Counted from the first letter of the stretch, positions 7,388-15,093 are shown. The stretch is DNA of 64,000 nucleotides from Paraburkholderia unamae (GCF_003268775.1 NZ_QLSU01000037.1:1-64000), one strand, 5' to 3'. Made by a program: numbers and translations. The notes: generated by a model from the sequence alone, not told the origin.

Positions 7388-8259
7388 CAGCCTTGACCGG
7401 TCATTACACGAGTCCATTCGCCCATTACGGTTTGCATGGACTCGCGTTCAGCACGTTCGATATCAACCATGTGACTCCACGCGGCCGCGTCGATGTATGC
7501 CGAGATTGCACCCGTTACCCGCTCGCGCAAATCGTTCGGGTTCATCGCGTCAAGTTCCCAACACTTCCAGCCGTAGTGCTGTGTGAACCACGCGTGCCGC
7601 GTGTCGCCATGCTTCGTCGCGGCGTCGAAATTCGGTAGGTCTCCATCTTCAATATCGGCTTGCGTCAATGCGATGCGATGAAGGTCGTAATCAAGTGCGC
7701 CGTAGCGGTCGAGCCGTTCAGGAAGGTCAACTTCGCTCATGTAGAGACCTGACGGGTCGTAATCTCCGATGTAAAGCAGCACAGTATTTTTCTGTCGCGT
7801 CTTGATGGACTCGGCCATGTCATTTGCGACCGTCGCGGACGCGAAGCCGTGCATGACGCGAAATGGCACGCCGAATTCCTTCAGTACGGCGGCAATCACG
7901 CCGCGAACGGTACCTTTCTCGCTGATGACTTCGATGTGATACGGTTGGTCCTGCCAGTAATCCTTACGGTACTGACGAAGCGCGCAGTCAATGAAGCTTG
8001 TCCCGTCGGACCATTGTGGAACCCGTTCAACTTCGCGGGTCTCGTCAACAATCCAGTCCCACGGAATTTCGCCGCGCTCGCGGGCAACGGTCAGAAGGCG
8101 CGACACCTTCGCCGTTTCGTTCTTGCTCATGTCGGTAATCAGCCCGCGCGTGAATAGCTGATAGCAGACAGACCGAACGGTTGTTGGTTTGATGGTCTCC
8201 AGAATTTCAATGGCAGTCTCGATGATTTCGAGCGACTGTCGGTGCATTCCACGTCCCAT
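7387..8259 (-). CDS. TOPRIM protein resembling Topo VI-A/Spo11 (Mini-A-like)
   Basis: About 290 residues from ATG at 8259, which has AGGGGGG upstream; an alternative start at 8274 overlaps the alpA stop as ATGA. The N-terminal helical domain contains TVRSVCYQLFTRGLI, matching in position and form the winged-helix segment that holds the catalytic Tyr of Spo11/Topo VI-A. A TOPRIM follows: a Glu in HIEVISEKGTVRG and the metal-binding pair in LLYIGDYDPSGLYM. Stand-alone Topo VI-A homologues (Mini-A) have been described on mobile elements. The order Tyr-domain then TOPRIM, the length and the element context all fit. A DNA-cleaving role in satellite excision, replication or helper interference is inference. 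Confidence 0.65.
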   Translation of the reverse strand: MGRGMHRQSLEIIETAIEILETIKPTTVRSVCYQLFTRGLITDMSKNETAKVSRLLTVARERGEIPWDWIVDETREVERVPQWSDGTSFIDCALRQYRKDYWQDQPYHIEVISEKGTVRGVIAAVLKEFGVPFRVMHGFASATVANDMAESIKTRQKNTVLLYIGDYDPSGLYMSEVDLPERLDRYGALDYDLHRIALTQADIEDGDLPNFDAATKHGDTRHAWFTQHYGWKCWELDAMNPNDLRERVTGAISAYIDAAAWSHMVDIERAERESMQTVMGEWTRVMTGQG

Positions 8260-8270
8260 GGTCGCCCCCC

Positions 8271-8534
8271 TCATGCCGCGCTGGTTTCTTCGATGGCTTC
8301 GCGGCGGACCGTTTTGCTTTCCAGAAAGCGCGCCCACTCGCGCCGGTCGATAAGCACCTTCGAACCGAGCTTCACGAAGGCGGGTCCGCCCGGTTCGTTC
8401 AGCAGCTTGTAAATCAGCCCGCGCGATACGTTCATTTCCTTCGCCAGTTGCGCGACCGTCGCCATCATGCCGCGAAGGTCATAGCATTCATTTGTTTCGT
8501 TATCCTCATTTACCGATTTATTCAGATTCTTCAT
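8271..8534 (-). CDS. AlpA-like transcriptional regulator / excisionase
   Basis: An 87-residue protein; ATG at 8534 is preferred because GAGG lies 5 bases upstream. It contains a MerR/excisionase-type helix-turn-helix: ATVAQLAKEMNVSRGLIYKL followed by a wing ending in VKLGSKVLIDRREWARFLES. AlpA proteins of P4-like and PICI-like elements switch on integrase, replication and packaging genes. It overlaps or abuts the TOPRIM gene, so the two are translationally coupled. Two inverted repeats lie upstream and may be its own operators. Confidence 0.8.
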   Translation of the reverse strand: MKNLNKSVNEDNETNECYDLRGMMATVAQLAKEMNVSRGLIYKLLNEPGGPAFVKLGSKVLIDRREWARFLESKTVRREAIEETSAA

Positions 8535-8560
8535 TCCTTCCTCGCTGTCCGGTTTATGCA

Positions 8561-8579
8561 TATGCGCGCGCCGCGCATA
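8561..8579. promoter_or_regulatory. palindrome upstream of the alpA-like gene
   Basis: Perfect 8-base arms TATGCGCG and CGCGCATA separated by 3 bases, centred about 35 bases upstream of the chosen start. The position suits an autoregulatory operator. Confidence 0.45.
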
Positions 8580-8619
8580 ACGACCATTAAAGCCGGGTTC
8601 TTTGTGTGATGCAAATTCG

Positions 8620-8661
8620 GCTTATATCAGATGAAAGTATTTTTGACGCGCCGATATAAGC
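8620..8661. promoter_or_regulatory. inverted repeat in the alpA control region
   Basis: GCTTATATC (8620-8628) and GATATAAGC (8653-8661) form 9-base arms with a 24-base spacer. The region is AT-rich and probably holds the leftward early promoter. No exact -35/-10 pair can be fixed. Confidence 0.4.
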
Positions 8662-8708
8662 GCTTCAACTAAGCAACGCGGAACGATTGTCGAAGGAGAA
8701 AGAAGGCG

Positions 8709-8734
8709 AAAGCCCCGTCTGACGGGGCTTTTCT
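8709..8734. terminator. hairpin between integrase and alpA genes
   Basis: AGCCCCGT/ACGGGGCT stem with a 3-base loop, with AAA on the left and TTTT on the right, so it may work in both directions. On the minus strand it lies about 160 bases after the integrase stop and would insulate the integrase transcript from the alpA operon. Confidence 0.6.
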
Positions 8735-8784
8735 GGAAGAGAGGCGCGGAGAATGGCGGATTATTCTTTTTGCTATGACTCACT

Positions 8785-8831
8785 TCGCCATCGCACGTAT
8801 GAAGTCGCCATAGGCCGCTTGTATTCGCCAT
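8785..8831. repeat. three TCGCCAT repeats at exact 20-base spacing
   Basis: TCGCCAT occurs at 8785-8791, 8805-8811 and 8825-8831. The exact 20-base period (about two helical turns) puts the sites on one face of the DNA. They lie in the gap between integrase and alpA, so a regulator or excisionase array is likely. Confidence 0.5.
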
Positions 8832-8892
8832 ACACCGGGGCCGTGATATTAGCCCGCGTAATGACTAATGCGGGTTTTTGTACGGGTTATTC

Positions 8893-10191
8893 CTAGGCGG
8901 CTTTCGTCGTTGCGGCGGTCTGACCGATGGTGTTCGGCGCGTCCAGTGCCGCCATGGTGTCGCGCATGTGTTCGGGCGAAAGGTGGCTGTATCGCGCGGT
9001 CATGCGCGTGTCCTTGTGGCCTAGCACCTTCGAAACCGAATAGATATTGACGCCCGCCATGACAAGGCGGCTTGCGGCGTGGTGCCGTAGGTCGTGATAG
9101 CGCCAGCGAAGGCGCGAGATTGCAGCCGCGTCACGCACGCGCGGCCAGTTCTTCAGTTCGCGAAGTGGGGCGTCGCCCCGTTCGTTCGGGAACACATACG
9201 CGCCGTTGGAGGGACACTGCGCGCGCCACTTCGTCAACACTTCGAGCGCTTCACGGTTCAGGGGCATGACGCGCGACTTCGCGTTTTTGGTGTTGATGCC
9301 TGGAAAGGTCACGCGAGCGCCGTCAAGGTCAACATGACGCCATTCGAGTCGCAACAGTTCGCCACGACGGCACGCGAGATTCAGCGCGAGCAAAACAGCG
9401 GGTTTTGTGGCGTCGCCATAGGCACGCGGGGGTTCGACACGGCGAAGACGACGCATGACCTTCGCGCGTTCTTCGCGAACGGCTTCGTCGTATGCGTCCA
9501 GCGACGCGCGAAGACGCTGTTCTTCATCAGGCAGAAGAAAGCGGTCACCATCTGGTTCCGGCTCGCGTTGCTTCTTCACGGTCGCCATGGGGTGCGCTTC
9601 GATAATTTCCCATTCGAGCGCCCGACTGAACGCGCCGCGCAAGGCATTGATGACGCGGTTACAGGTCGCGGGCTTCGTGCCAGTCTTCAGGCGTTCGGCG
9701 CGCCACTTTTCAACGTCCCATGACGTGATTGCGGCAAGGTCACGTTCAAGCAGCTGGGCGAACCCCGACTTCGAACGAATCATGTCGGCGTTGCGCGTGC
9801 CCGACCGGCCATGTGTCCGAAGATGGTCTTCATACCGGTCGGTCAGGAATGCGCCGAGCGTCATCGTGCCGACTTTCTTTTGCGCGGCGGCGCGGGCTTC
9901 GGACTTCGCCAGTCGCACGGCGAGCGTGTCACCCTTTCGGTCAGTCAGCGCGTCGTGACCCTTTGCCTTCTCGCGAGCATCAGCCGCTTCGCTATCGGGC
10001 CAACGCCCGACCGTGATGCGCTTCGGCTTGCCTCTGACATCAAGGTAGCGATAGGTGTACGTGACGGTGCCGTTCGGCGCGACGCGGACCCCGAAACCTT
10101 TCAATGCGTTGCACGCATATTCGCGGGGAAGCGCCCGGTCGAGTGCGCGCATGAACGCGCGGTCAATCTTGAATTTTTCGTGGTTTGCCAT
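8893..10191 (-). CDS. int: tyrosine recombinase integrase of the satellite
   Basis: A 432-residue phage integrase. An N-terminal arm-binding region (VAPNGTVTYTYRYLDVRGKP) is followed by a core-binding SAM-like domain (about 110-210) and the catalytic domain. Visible active-site residues: Arg in CRRGELLRLEW, Lys in NTKNAKSRVMPL, the HDLRHHAASR box, His in LGHKD and the nucleophile Tyr in TARYSHL near residue 405. The start has AAGGG 7 bases upstream. The gene begins about 150 bases from the right att core and reads inward, as expected for a self-mobilising element. The target is an intergenic repeat, not a tRNA gene. Confidence 0.93.
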   Translation of the reverse strand: MANHEKFKIDRAFMRALDRALPREYACNALKGFGVRVAPNGTVTYTYRYLDVRGKPKRITVGRWPDSEAADAREKAKGHDALTDRKGDTLAVRLAKSEARAAAQKKVGTMTLGAFLTDRYEDHLRTHGRSGTRNADMIRSKSGFAQLLERDLAAITSWDVEKWRAERLKTGTKPATCNRVINALRGAFSRALEWEIIEAHPMATVKKQREPEPDGDRFLLPDEEQRLRASLDAYDEAVREERAKVMRRLRRVEPPRAYGDATKPAVLLALNLACRRGELLRLEWRHVDLDGARVTFPGINTKNAKSRVMPLNREALEVLTKWRAQCPSNGAYVFPNERGDAPLRELKNWPRVRDAAAISRLRWRYHDLRHHAASRLVMAGVNIYSVSKVLGHKDTRMTARYSHLSPEHMRDTMAALDAPNTIGQTAATTKAA

Positions 10192-10204
10192 TGCGTATCC
10201 CTTT

Positions 10205-10222
10205 GGACAATTTCAGGACAAT
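10205..10222. other. candidate integrase arm site, right end
   Basis: Contains TTCAGGACAAT (10212-10222) identical to 660-670 at the other end, and two GGACAA hexamers (10205-10210, 10216-10221). It overlaps the integrase promoter region, so integrase binding could also autoregulate. Confidence 0.4.
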
Positions 10223-10337
10223 GCACGCCATGAACGGCTATGCACTACGCGACGCATCATGAACACTAAACCTTTGATTTTCAACGAGTTTGTGTGTTAC
10301 ATGATACGCCAGCGCACGCTATGAACAAGTAGAATTA

Positions 10338-10349
10338 CCCGCACAGGGG
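10338..10349. other. attR core, 12-bp direct repeat
   Basis: CCCGCACAGGGG, matching 555-566. To the right, 10350-10367 continues the chromosomal repeat arm that breaks off at 566. Confidence 0.75.
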
Positions 10350-10367
10350 CAACGCTCGCAGACCGAC
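10350..10367. repeat. displaced end of the chromosomal inverted repeat
   Basis: CAACGCTCGCAGACCGAC is the reverse complement of 96-113 in the left arm, and is missing from the right arm at 566. It marks the far side of the insertion. Confidence 0.75.
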
Positions 10368-10487
10368 GCGACCACAAGGAAACGCGAAAACCCCGGCCAC
10401 AAAAGCCCCCCAGCGGCGGCACCGAAGTCCCCCACCCACCATGCTAGAATCGCCCGCATCCCATCCCTGCTGCGGGCCACAAAAAAT

Positions 10488-11156
10488 ATGGCAAGACCGG
10501 CGGCCTCGGCCGAACGCAACGATGCTCAATCCGAAAGCCGCCGCAAGTACGATCCCGAGCAGACCAAGCGCAATATCCTCGAAGTCGCGACCGCCGAATT
10601 CTCGGCCATGGGTCTCGCAGGCGCGCGCGTAGACGCGATCGCCGAGCGCACCAACACGACCAAGCGCATGCTCTATTACTACTTCGGCAGCAAGGAAGGG
10701 CTGTACGAAGCGGTGCTCGACAAGGTCTACGGCGACATCCGCGCGCTCGAACTGGACCTGCACATCGACGAACTGGACCCCGTGGAAGGTCTGCGGCGGC
10801 TCGTCGAATTCACCTTCGACTATCACGACCGCCATCGCGACTTCGTGCGCCTCGTGACCATCGAGAACATTCACGGCGCGAAGTACATCGAGCGCCTCAA
10901 GACTTTCCGCAGCCGCAACGCCAGTGCGATCCGCACGATCGAGGACCTGCTCGCGCGCGGTGTGGCGAGCGGCGCGTTCCGCGAAGACATCGATCCCATC
11001 GACCTGCACCTGCTCATCAGCTCGATGTGCTTTCACCGCGTGGGCAACCGCCATACCTTCGGCGCGGCGTTCGGGCGCGATCCGTCGCATCCGCGCCTGC
11101 GCGCGCGCCATCGCGAGATGGTCGTCGACGCCACGCTGCGCTTCGTCAAGAAGTAA
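10488..11156 (+). CDS. TetR family transcriptional regulator
   Basis: A 222-residue regulator. After a 20-residue polar leader comes a TetR DNA-binding domain: TKRNILEVATAEFSAMGLAG with recognition helix TTKRMLYYYFGSKEGLYEAV. The C-terminal ligand domain contains DYHDRHRDFVRLVTIENIHG and FHRVGNRHTFGAAF, seen in TetR proteins near oxidoreductase or aromatic-acid genes. No divergent partner exists because the neighbouring DNA is the integrated element. Its target may have lain to the left before insertion, or it may act elsewhere. Confidence 0.88.
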   Translation: MARPAASAERNDAQSESRRKYDPEQTKRNILEVATAEFSAMGLAGARVDAIAERTNTTKRMLYYYFGSKEGLYEAVLDKVYGDIRALELDLHIDELDPVEGLRRLVEFTFDYHDRHRDFVRLVTIENIHGAKYIERLKTFRSRNASAIRTIEDLLARGVASGAFREDIDPIDLHLLISSMCFHRVGNRHTFGAAFGRDPSHPRLRARHREMVVDATLRFVKK

Positions 11157-11253
11157 GCCGGAACCCGCCGCGCAGGCGGCCCGCACGCACGCGCGCCGAT
11201 GCGCCGTGCATCGGCGCCAGCCGCGCCGCTCCCCGAAAACACTCTTCCAGCAC

Positions 11254-11292
11254 CTTGCCGGCCATTTCAAAATGCCCGGCAAGCCCCGTTTT
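11254..11292 (+). terminator. hairpin after the TetR gene
   Basis: CTTGCCGG (11254-11261) and CCGGCAAG (11276-11283) form an 8-base stem, followed by CCCCGTTTTA. It lies in the roughly 295-base gap between the TetR gene and wspA; nothing else distinct is seen in that gap. Confidence 0.4.
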
Positions 11293-11451
11293 ACGTGGCT
11301 GTTCGGCCGTTTGCACTGTCCCAAAAAGTGCGCGAACGCATTACACTACGGCGGTCGAGGCCGCGCGCGCGGCCTCGCCCTGCGCCGCCGCGCCCCGCCT
11401 CGCCGGCAGGGGTGGCGCGCGGGTCCCCGCCACCGGAGAGCCCTTAGCGTA

Positions 11452-13125
11452 ATGAGCACCGCCATGCCCCGATCCGGCCAAGCCGGCCTGCCGCGACAGA
11501 CCCAGGGTCGCTTCACCCTCGGCACGCGCATCGTCCTCAGCTTCGGCCTGCTGTTCGTGCTGATGCTCGCGATGGCCGCCATCTCCTACGACCGCCTGCG
11601 CTCCATCGACGGCGAGGCGCTCAGCCTCACGCACGATTCGGTGCCGGGCCTGTTCTACGCGACCTCGCTGCGCGCCGCGGCCAACCAGACCTACAGCCTC
11701 GTCGAGCGCGCGGCTTTCGTCGATTCCGATCCGGACACGCTCGCGCGCGACCTCGCCAGCCTGCCGGCGGCCGTGACGCAGGTGGAAGAAACCGCGCGGC
11801 TGTACGAGCGCTCGGTGTTTCGCAGCGATGACCGCGAGCGCTTCCAGCGCTTTCGCGACGCCTATGCGCGCTATCTGCCGATGGCGACGGCCGTGGCGCA
11901 CCAGTTGCCCGGCTCGCGTGCGGCGGCGCAAGCCGCGTTCTTGCAGATCGGCCCGGCGTGGCAGGAAGTGCTCAGCACGGCCAACGCGCTCGTGGCGGAA
12001 AACCGTCAGCAGGCCGACGACTCCGCGCAAACCATCCGCAGCTCGGTCACGGGCACCGAGATCACGCTCGCCACGGCGCTCGGCGTGGTGCTGCTCGCGG
12101 CGCTCGTCACCGGCTACGCGCTCTATCGCGCGATCACCGTGCCGATGGCGCGCCTCGTGGAAGTGCACGATTCCATGCGCACGGGCAACTTTTCGCAGCG
12201 GCTGCAACTGAACCGCAGCGACGAATTCGGCGTGCTGGAAGACGGCTTCAACCGCATGAGCGACGAACTCGCGAGTCTCGTGGCCCAGGCGCAGAAGTCG
12301 TCGCTCCAGGTCACGACCTCGGTGGCCGAAGTGGCCGCGACCTCGAAGGAACAGCAGGCCACGGCCAGCGAGACGGCGGCCACCACGACCGAGATCGGCG
12401 CGACGTCGCGCGAGATTTTCGCCACCGCGCGCGACCTCGTGCGCACCATGAGCGAAGTCGCCACCGTCGCCGAGCAGTCGGCCGGGCTCGCCAGCACGAG
12501 CCAGAGCGGCCTCACGCACATGGAAGACACCATGCGCAGCGTGATGGAGGCGGCGGGCTCGGTGAACGCGAAGCTCGCCATCCTCAACGAGAAGGCGGTG
12601 AGCATCAACCAGGTGGTCGCGACGATCACGAAGGTGGCCGATCAGACCAATCTGCTTTCGCTGAACGCCGCGATCGAAGCGGAAAAGGCGGGCGAGTACG
12701 GGCGCGGTTTCTCGGTGGTCGCCACCGAGATCCGGCGCCTGGCCGACCAGACAGCGGTCGCGACTTACGACATCGAGCAGACCGTGAAGGAGATCCAGTC
12801 GGCGGTGTCGGCGGGCGTGATGGGCATGGACAAGTTCGCGGAGGAGGTGCGGCGCGGCATGCACGACGTGCAGGCCGTGGGCGCGCAGCTTTCGCAGATC
12901 ATCGGCGCGGTGCAGACGCTCGCGCCGCGCTTCCAGGTGGTGAACGACGGCATGCAGGCGCAGGCCACGAGCGCCGAGCAGATCACCCAGGCGCTCACGC
13001 AGCTTTCCGAAGCCGCCCAGCAGACGGCGGAGTCGTTGCGCCAGTCGTCGCAGGCCATCGACAATCTCACGCTCGTCGCCAACGAACTGCGCACCGGCGT
13101 GTCGCGGTTCAGGATCGAGGCCTGA
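11452..13125 (+). CDS. wspA: Wsp system chemoreceptor WspA
   Basis: A 557-residue methyl-accepting receptor. Transmembrane helices lie near 28-48 and 205-225, enclosing a helical periplasmic domain; a HAMP follows (ITVPMARLVEVHDSMRTGNF), then a long coiled coil with the conserved tip (ADQTNLLSLNAAIEAEKAGE, GRGFSVVATEIRRLADQT). The longer open frame upstream has no support; ATG 11452 directly precedes the signal-anchor. In the Pseudomonas Wsp system WspA forms lateral clusters that sense surface contact or envelope stress and activate WspE. It is the first gene of a seven-gene wsp operon. Confidence 0.92.
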   Translation: MSTAMPRSGQAGLPRQTQGRFTLGTRIVLSFGLLFVLMLAMAAISYDRLRSIDGEALSLTHDSVPGLFYATSLRAAANQTYSLVERAAFVDSDPDTLARDLASLPAAVTQVEETARLYERSVFRSDDRERFQRFRDAYARYLPMATAVAHQLPGSRAAAQAAFLQIGPAWQEVLSTANALVAENRQQADDSAQTIRSSVTGTEITLATALGVVLLAALVTGYALYRAITVPMARLVEVHDSMRTGNFSQRLQLNRSDEFGVLEDGFNRMSDELASLVAQAQKSSLQVTTSVAEVAATSKEQQATASETAATTTEIGATSREIFATARDLVRTMSEVATVAEQSAGLASTSQSGLTHMEDTMRSVMEAAGSVNAKLAILNEKAVSINQVVATITKVADQTNLLSLNAAIEAEKAGEYGRGFSVVATEIRRLADQTAVATYDIEQTVKEIQSAVSAGVMGMDKFAEEVRRGMHDVQAVGAQLSQIIGAVQTLAPRFQVVNDGMQAQATSAEQITQALTQLSEAAQQTAESLRQSSQAIDNLTLVANELRTGVSRFRIEA

Positions 13126-13138
13126 CGCGGGAGCGGCG

Positions 13139-13639
13139 ATGCTCTTCCTGTTGTTCGAACTGGACGGCGAGCGATACGCGCTCGATGCGCGCGAGATCGC
13201 GCACGTGCTGCCGCTCGCGCCCGTGCGCGCGTTTCCGGGCACGCCCGCGTATATCGCCGGTGTGATCGACCACGAGGGCGCGCCCGTGCCCGTGGTCGAC
13301 CTGTCGATGCTCGCGCTCGGGCGGCCCGCGCGCGCGCTCATGTCCACGCGGCTCGTGCTCGTGTACGACCATGACGGCACGGCGGGCTCCCCGGGTTCGT
13401 CCGCGCCGCCGCGCTCGCGCCGTCTCGCGTTGCTGCTCGAATGCGCGACCCGCACGCAGTCCATCGCGCCCGAGCGCTTTGCCGAGGGCGGCATCGCCAC
13501 GCCCGAGGCGCGCTGGCTCGGGCCGGTCGCGCGCGACGAAAGCGGTTTCGTCCAGTGGGTGAAAGTCGCGCAACTGCTCGATGCACGCGTGCGCGCGCTG
13601 CTCTTTCCCGATCCGCCTACGTGGCAAGGTGCGCCATGA
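13139..13639 (+). CDS. wspB: CheW-like coupling protein WspB
   Basis: A 166-residue single CheW domain starting MLFLLFELDGERYALDAREI, with the family's central GVIDHEGAPVPVVDL strand-turn. CheW proteins link receptor tips to the kinase. It starts 13 bases after wspA and its stop overlaps the wspC start as ATGA. Slightly longer than minimal CheW because of a Ser/Pro-rich loop around residues 80-90. Confidence 0.9.
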   Translation: MLFLLFELDGERYALDAREIAHVLPLAPVRAFPGTPAYIAGVIDHEGAPVPVVDLSMLALGRPARALMSTRLVLVYDHDGTAGSPGSSAPPRSRRLALLLECATRTQSIAPERFAEGGIATPEARWLGPVARDESGFVQWVKVAQLLDARVRALLFPDPPTWQGAP

Positions 13640-15093
13640 GGATGGTCGATCCGCGCTTTGGCGCCTGGCTGCTCGACGAAACCGGCATCGACGCCGAATC
13701 GCTCGGCGCGAACGCACTCGCGCGCGCGGTGGGCGCGCGGGCGGCGGCGACCGTGGGCGTGGAAGCGGCCGATGGCTATGGGGTCGCCGCTCACGCCCAG
13801 CGCAACGAGTGGGCGAGCGGCGTGGCGTTGCCCGAATGGGCGCGCGAAGCGTACTGGCAACGCCTCACCACCACGCCCGCCGAGCGTCAGGCGCTGATCG
13901 ACGTGCTCGTCGTGCCCGAGACGTGGTTCTTCCGCGAGCGCGAGGCCTTCGCCGCGCTGGCGCGCCTTGGCGCGAAGCGGCTCGCGGCGCAGCCCGGCGA
14001 GGTGCTGCGCGTGCTGAGCGCGCCGTGCTCCAGCGGCGAGGAGCCGTACTCGGCGGCCATGGCGCTGCTCGACGCGGGTCTCGTGCACGAGCAGTTCGCC
14101 ATCGACGCGATCGACATCAGCGCGCAATCCATCGCGGCGGCGGCGCGCGGCGTGTATGGCCGCAACGCGTTTCGCGGCGACGGCCTCGCGTTTCGCGAGC
14201 GCTACTTCGAGGCGGCGCCCGATGGTTGGCGCATTGCGTCGACGGTGCGGCGCGCCGTGACCTTCGAGCGTGCGAACCTGTTCGAATGGCTCGCGCCGCA
14301 TCCGGTGCGCTATGACTTTATTTTCTGCCGCAACGTGCTGATTTATTTCGACCGCGCCGCGCAGGACCGCGCGATCGGATTGCTGCGCGCGCGGCTTGCC
14401 GAAGGCGGCATGATCTTCGTCGGACCGGCGGAAACGGGGCTGATGATGCGGCACGAGATGGCGTCGGCGTATATACCGCTCGCCTTCGGCTTCCGCGTGC
14501 CGGCGCCCGAAACGAACGCCGCGCCCGTGCCCGCGCCGCTGCCGGTCATCGCGGCCACGGCCGCCGCGCCCGCGCTCGGCAGCGCGTCGGTGTTCAAGCC
14601 GCTCGACGCGCCGGTGGCCGCACCGGCGCGCCGGCCCGCGCCGCCGCCGCTCGCCCTGCGGCCCTTGCATGGCGCGCCCGCGCCGCGCGCGGCGGCCGTC
14701 GTGCGGGTGCCGGCCGCGACCGCGCAGACGGATGCCACGCCCGAGGCCGCGCTCGCGCAGGCGCGGCGTCTCGCCGACGCGGGTTCGCTCGCCGACGCCG
14801 AACGCCTCGCCGCCGACGCCGCGAAGGCGCTCGCGCACAATGCCGACACCTGGTACCTGCTCGGCCTCATCGCCGACGCCCAGGGCCGCGCGGCCGAAGC
14901 GCACGGGCACTATCGCAAGGCCATCTATCTGGAGCCTTCGCACTACGAAGCACTGACGCATCTGGCCGCGCTGCTCGAAGTGCAGGGCGACGCTGACGGC
15001 GCGCGCCGCCTGATGCGCCGCGCACAACGCGCCGCCGAGCAGAACGGGGACGATGAACGCAATGAACGCGACGCAGGAGGCGCGCATGCCTGA
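13636..15093 (+). CDS. wspC: CheR methyltransferase with TPR tail, WspC
   Basis: A 485-residue protein from ATG 13636, which overlaps the wspB stop. The N-terminal part is a CheR SAM-dependent receptor methyltransferase: VPETWFFREREAF, the SAM motif VLSAPCSSGEEPYSAAMALL and DFIFCRNVLIYFDRAAQDRA. A Pro/Ala-rich linker (about 280-360) leads to TPR-like helices (DTWYLLGLIADAQGRAAEAH, HYRKAIYLEPSHYEALTHLA). WspC methylates WspA and sets its adapted state. The linker-TPR form is the usual WspC architecture. Confidence 0.92.
   Translation: MRMVDPRFGAWLLDETGIDAESLGANALARAVGARAAATVGVEAADGYGVAAHAQRNEWASGVALPEWAREAYWQRLTTTPAERQALIDVLVVPETWFFREREAFAALARLGAKRLAAQPGEVLRVLSAPCSSGEEPYSAAMALLDAGLVHEQFAIDAIDISAQSIAAAARGVYGRNAFRGDGLAFRERYFEAAPDGWRIASTVRRAVTFERANLFEWLAPHPVRYDFIFCRNVLIYFDRAAQDRAIGLLRARLAEGGMIFVGPAETGLMMRHEMASAYIPLAFGFRVPAPETNAAPVPAPLPVIAATAAAPALGSASVFKPLDAPVAAPARRPAPPPLALRPLHGAPAPRAAAVVRVPAATAQTDATPEAALAQARRLADAGSLADAERLAADAAKALAHNADTWYLLGLIADAQGRAAEAHGHYRKAIYLEPSHYEALTHLAALLEVQGDADGARRLMRRAQRAAEQNGDDERNERDAGGAHA

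Larger units (their letters stand above)
567..10349. mobile_element. integrated phage satellite-like element carrying its own capsid protein
   Basis: The element lies between 12-bp direct repeats and interrupts a repeat arm that can be rejoined exactly across it. All its genes lie on the minus strand: integrase, AlpA-like regulator, TOPRIM protein, RepA-like ATPase, two small proteins, HK97-type major capsid protein, three small proteins, P27-type small terminase, two paralogous small proteins, a terminator, then a lipoprotein and a membrane protein. Several neighbours overlap as ATGA or lie within 15 bases, which argues against decay. Portal, large terminase, head protease and tail genes are absent. 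It resembles phage satellites (PICI, cf-PICI and PICMI types) but its gene set matches none of these exactly as I know them. A trimmed defective prophage is the alternative. Confidence 0.75.

Noticed and set aside
8622..8831. 69-codon minus-strand frame between alpA and integrase
   Set aside because: It runs through a terminator hairpin and the 20-base repeats, with no ribosome site.
8861..8879. CCCGC/GCGGG hairpin followed by TTTTT on the plus strand
   Set aside because: Points away from the integrase and no plus-strand gene precedes it; probably fortuitous.
555..10349. Interpretation as a complete prophage
   Set aside because: No portal, large terminase, protease, tail or lysis cassette could be found on either strand within the att sites.
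10335..11324. 329-codon minus-strand frame over the TetR gene
   Set aside because: Shadow of the GC-rich TetR gene; its end is just the displaced repeat sequence.
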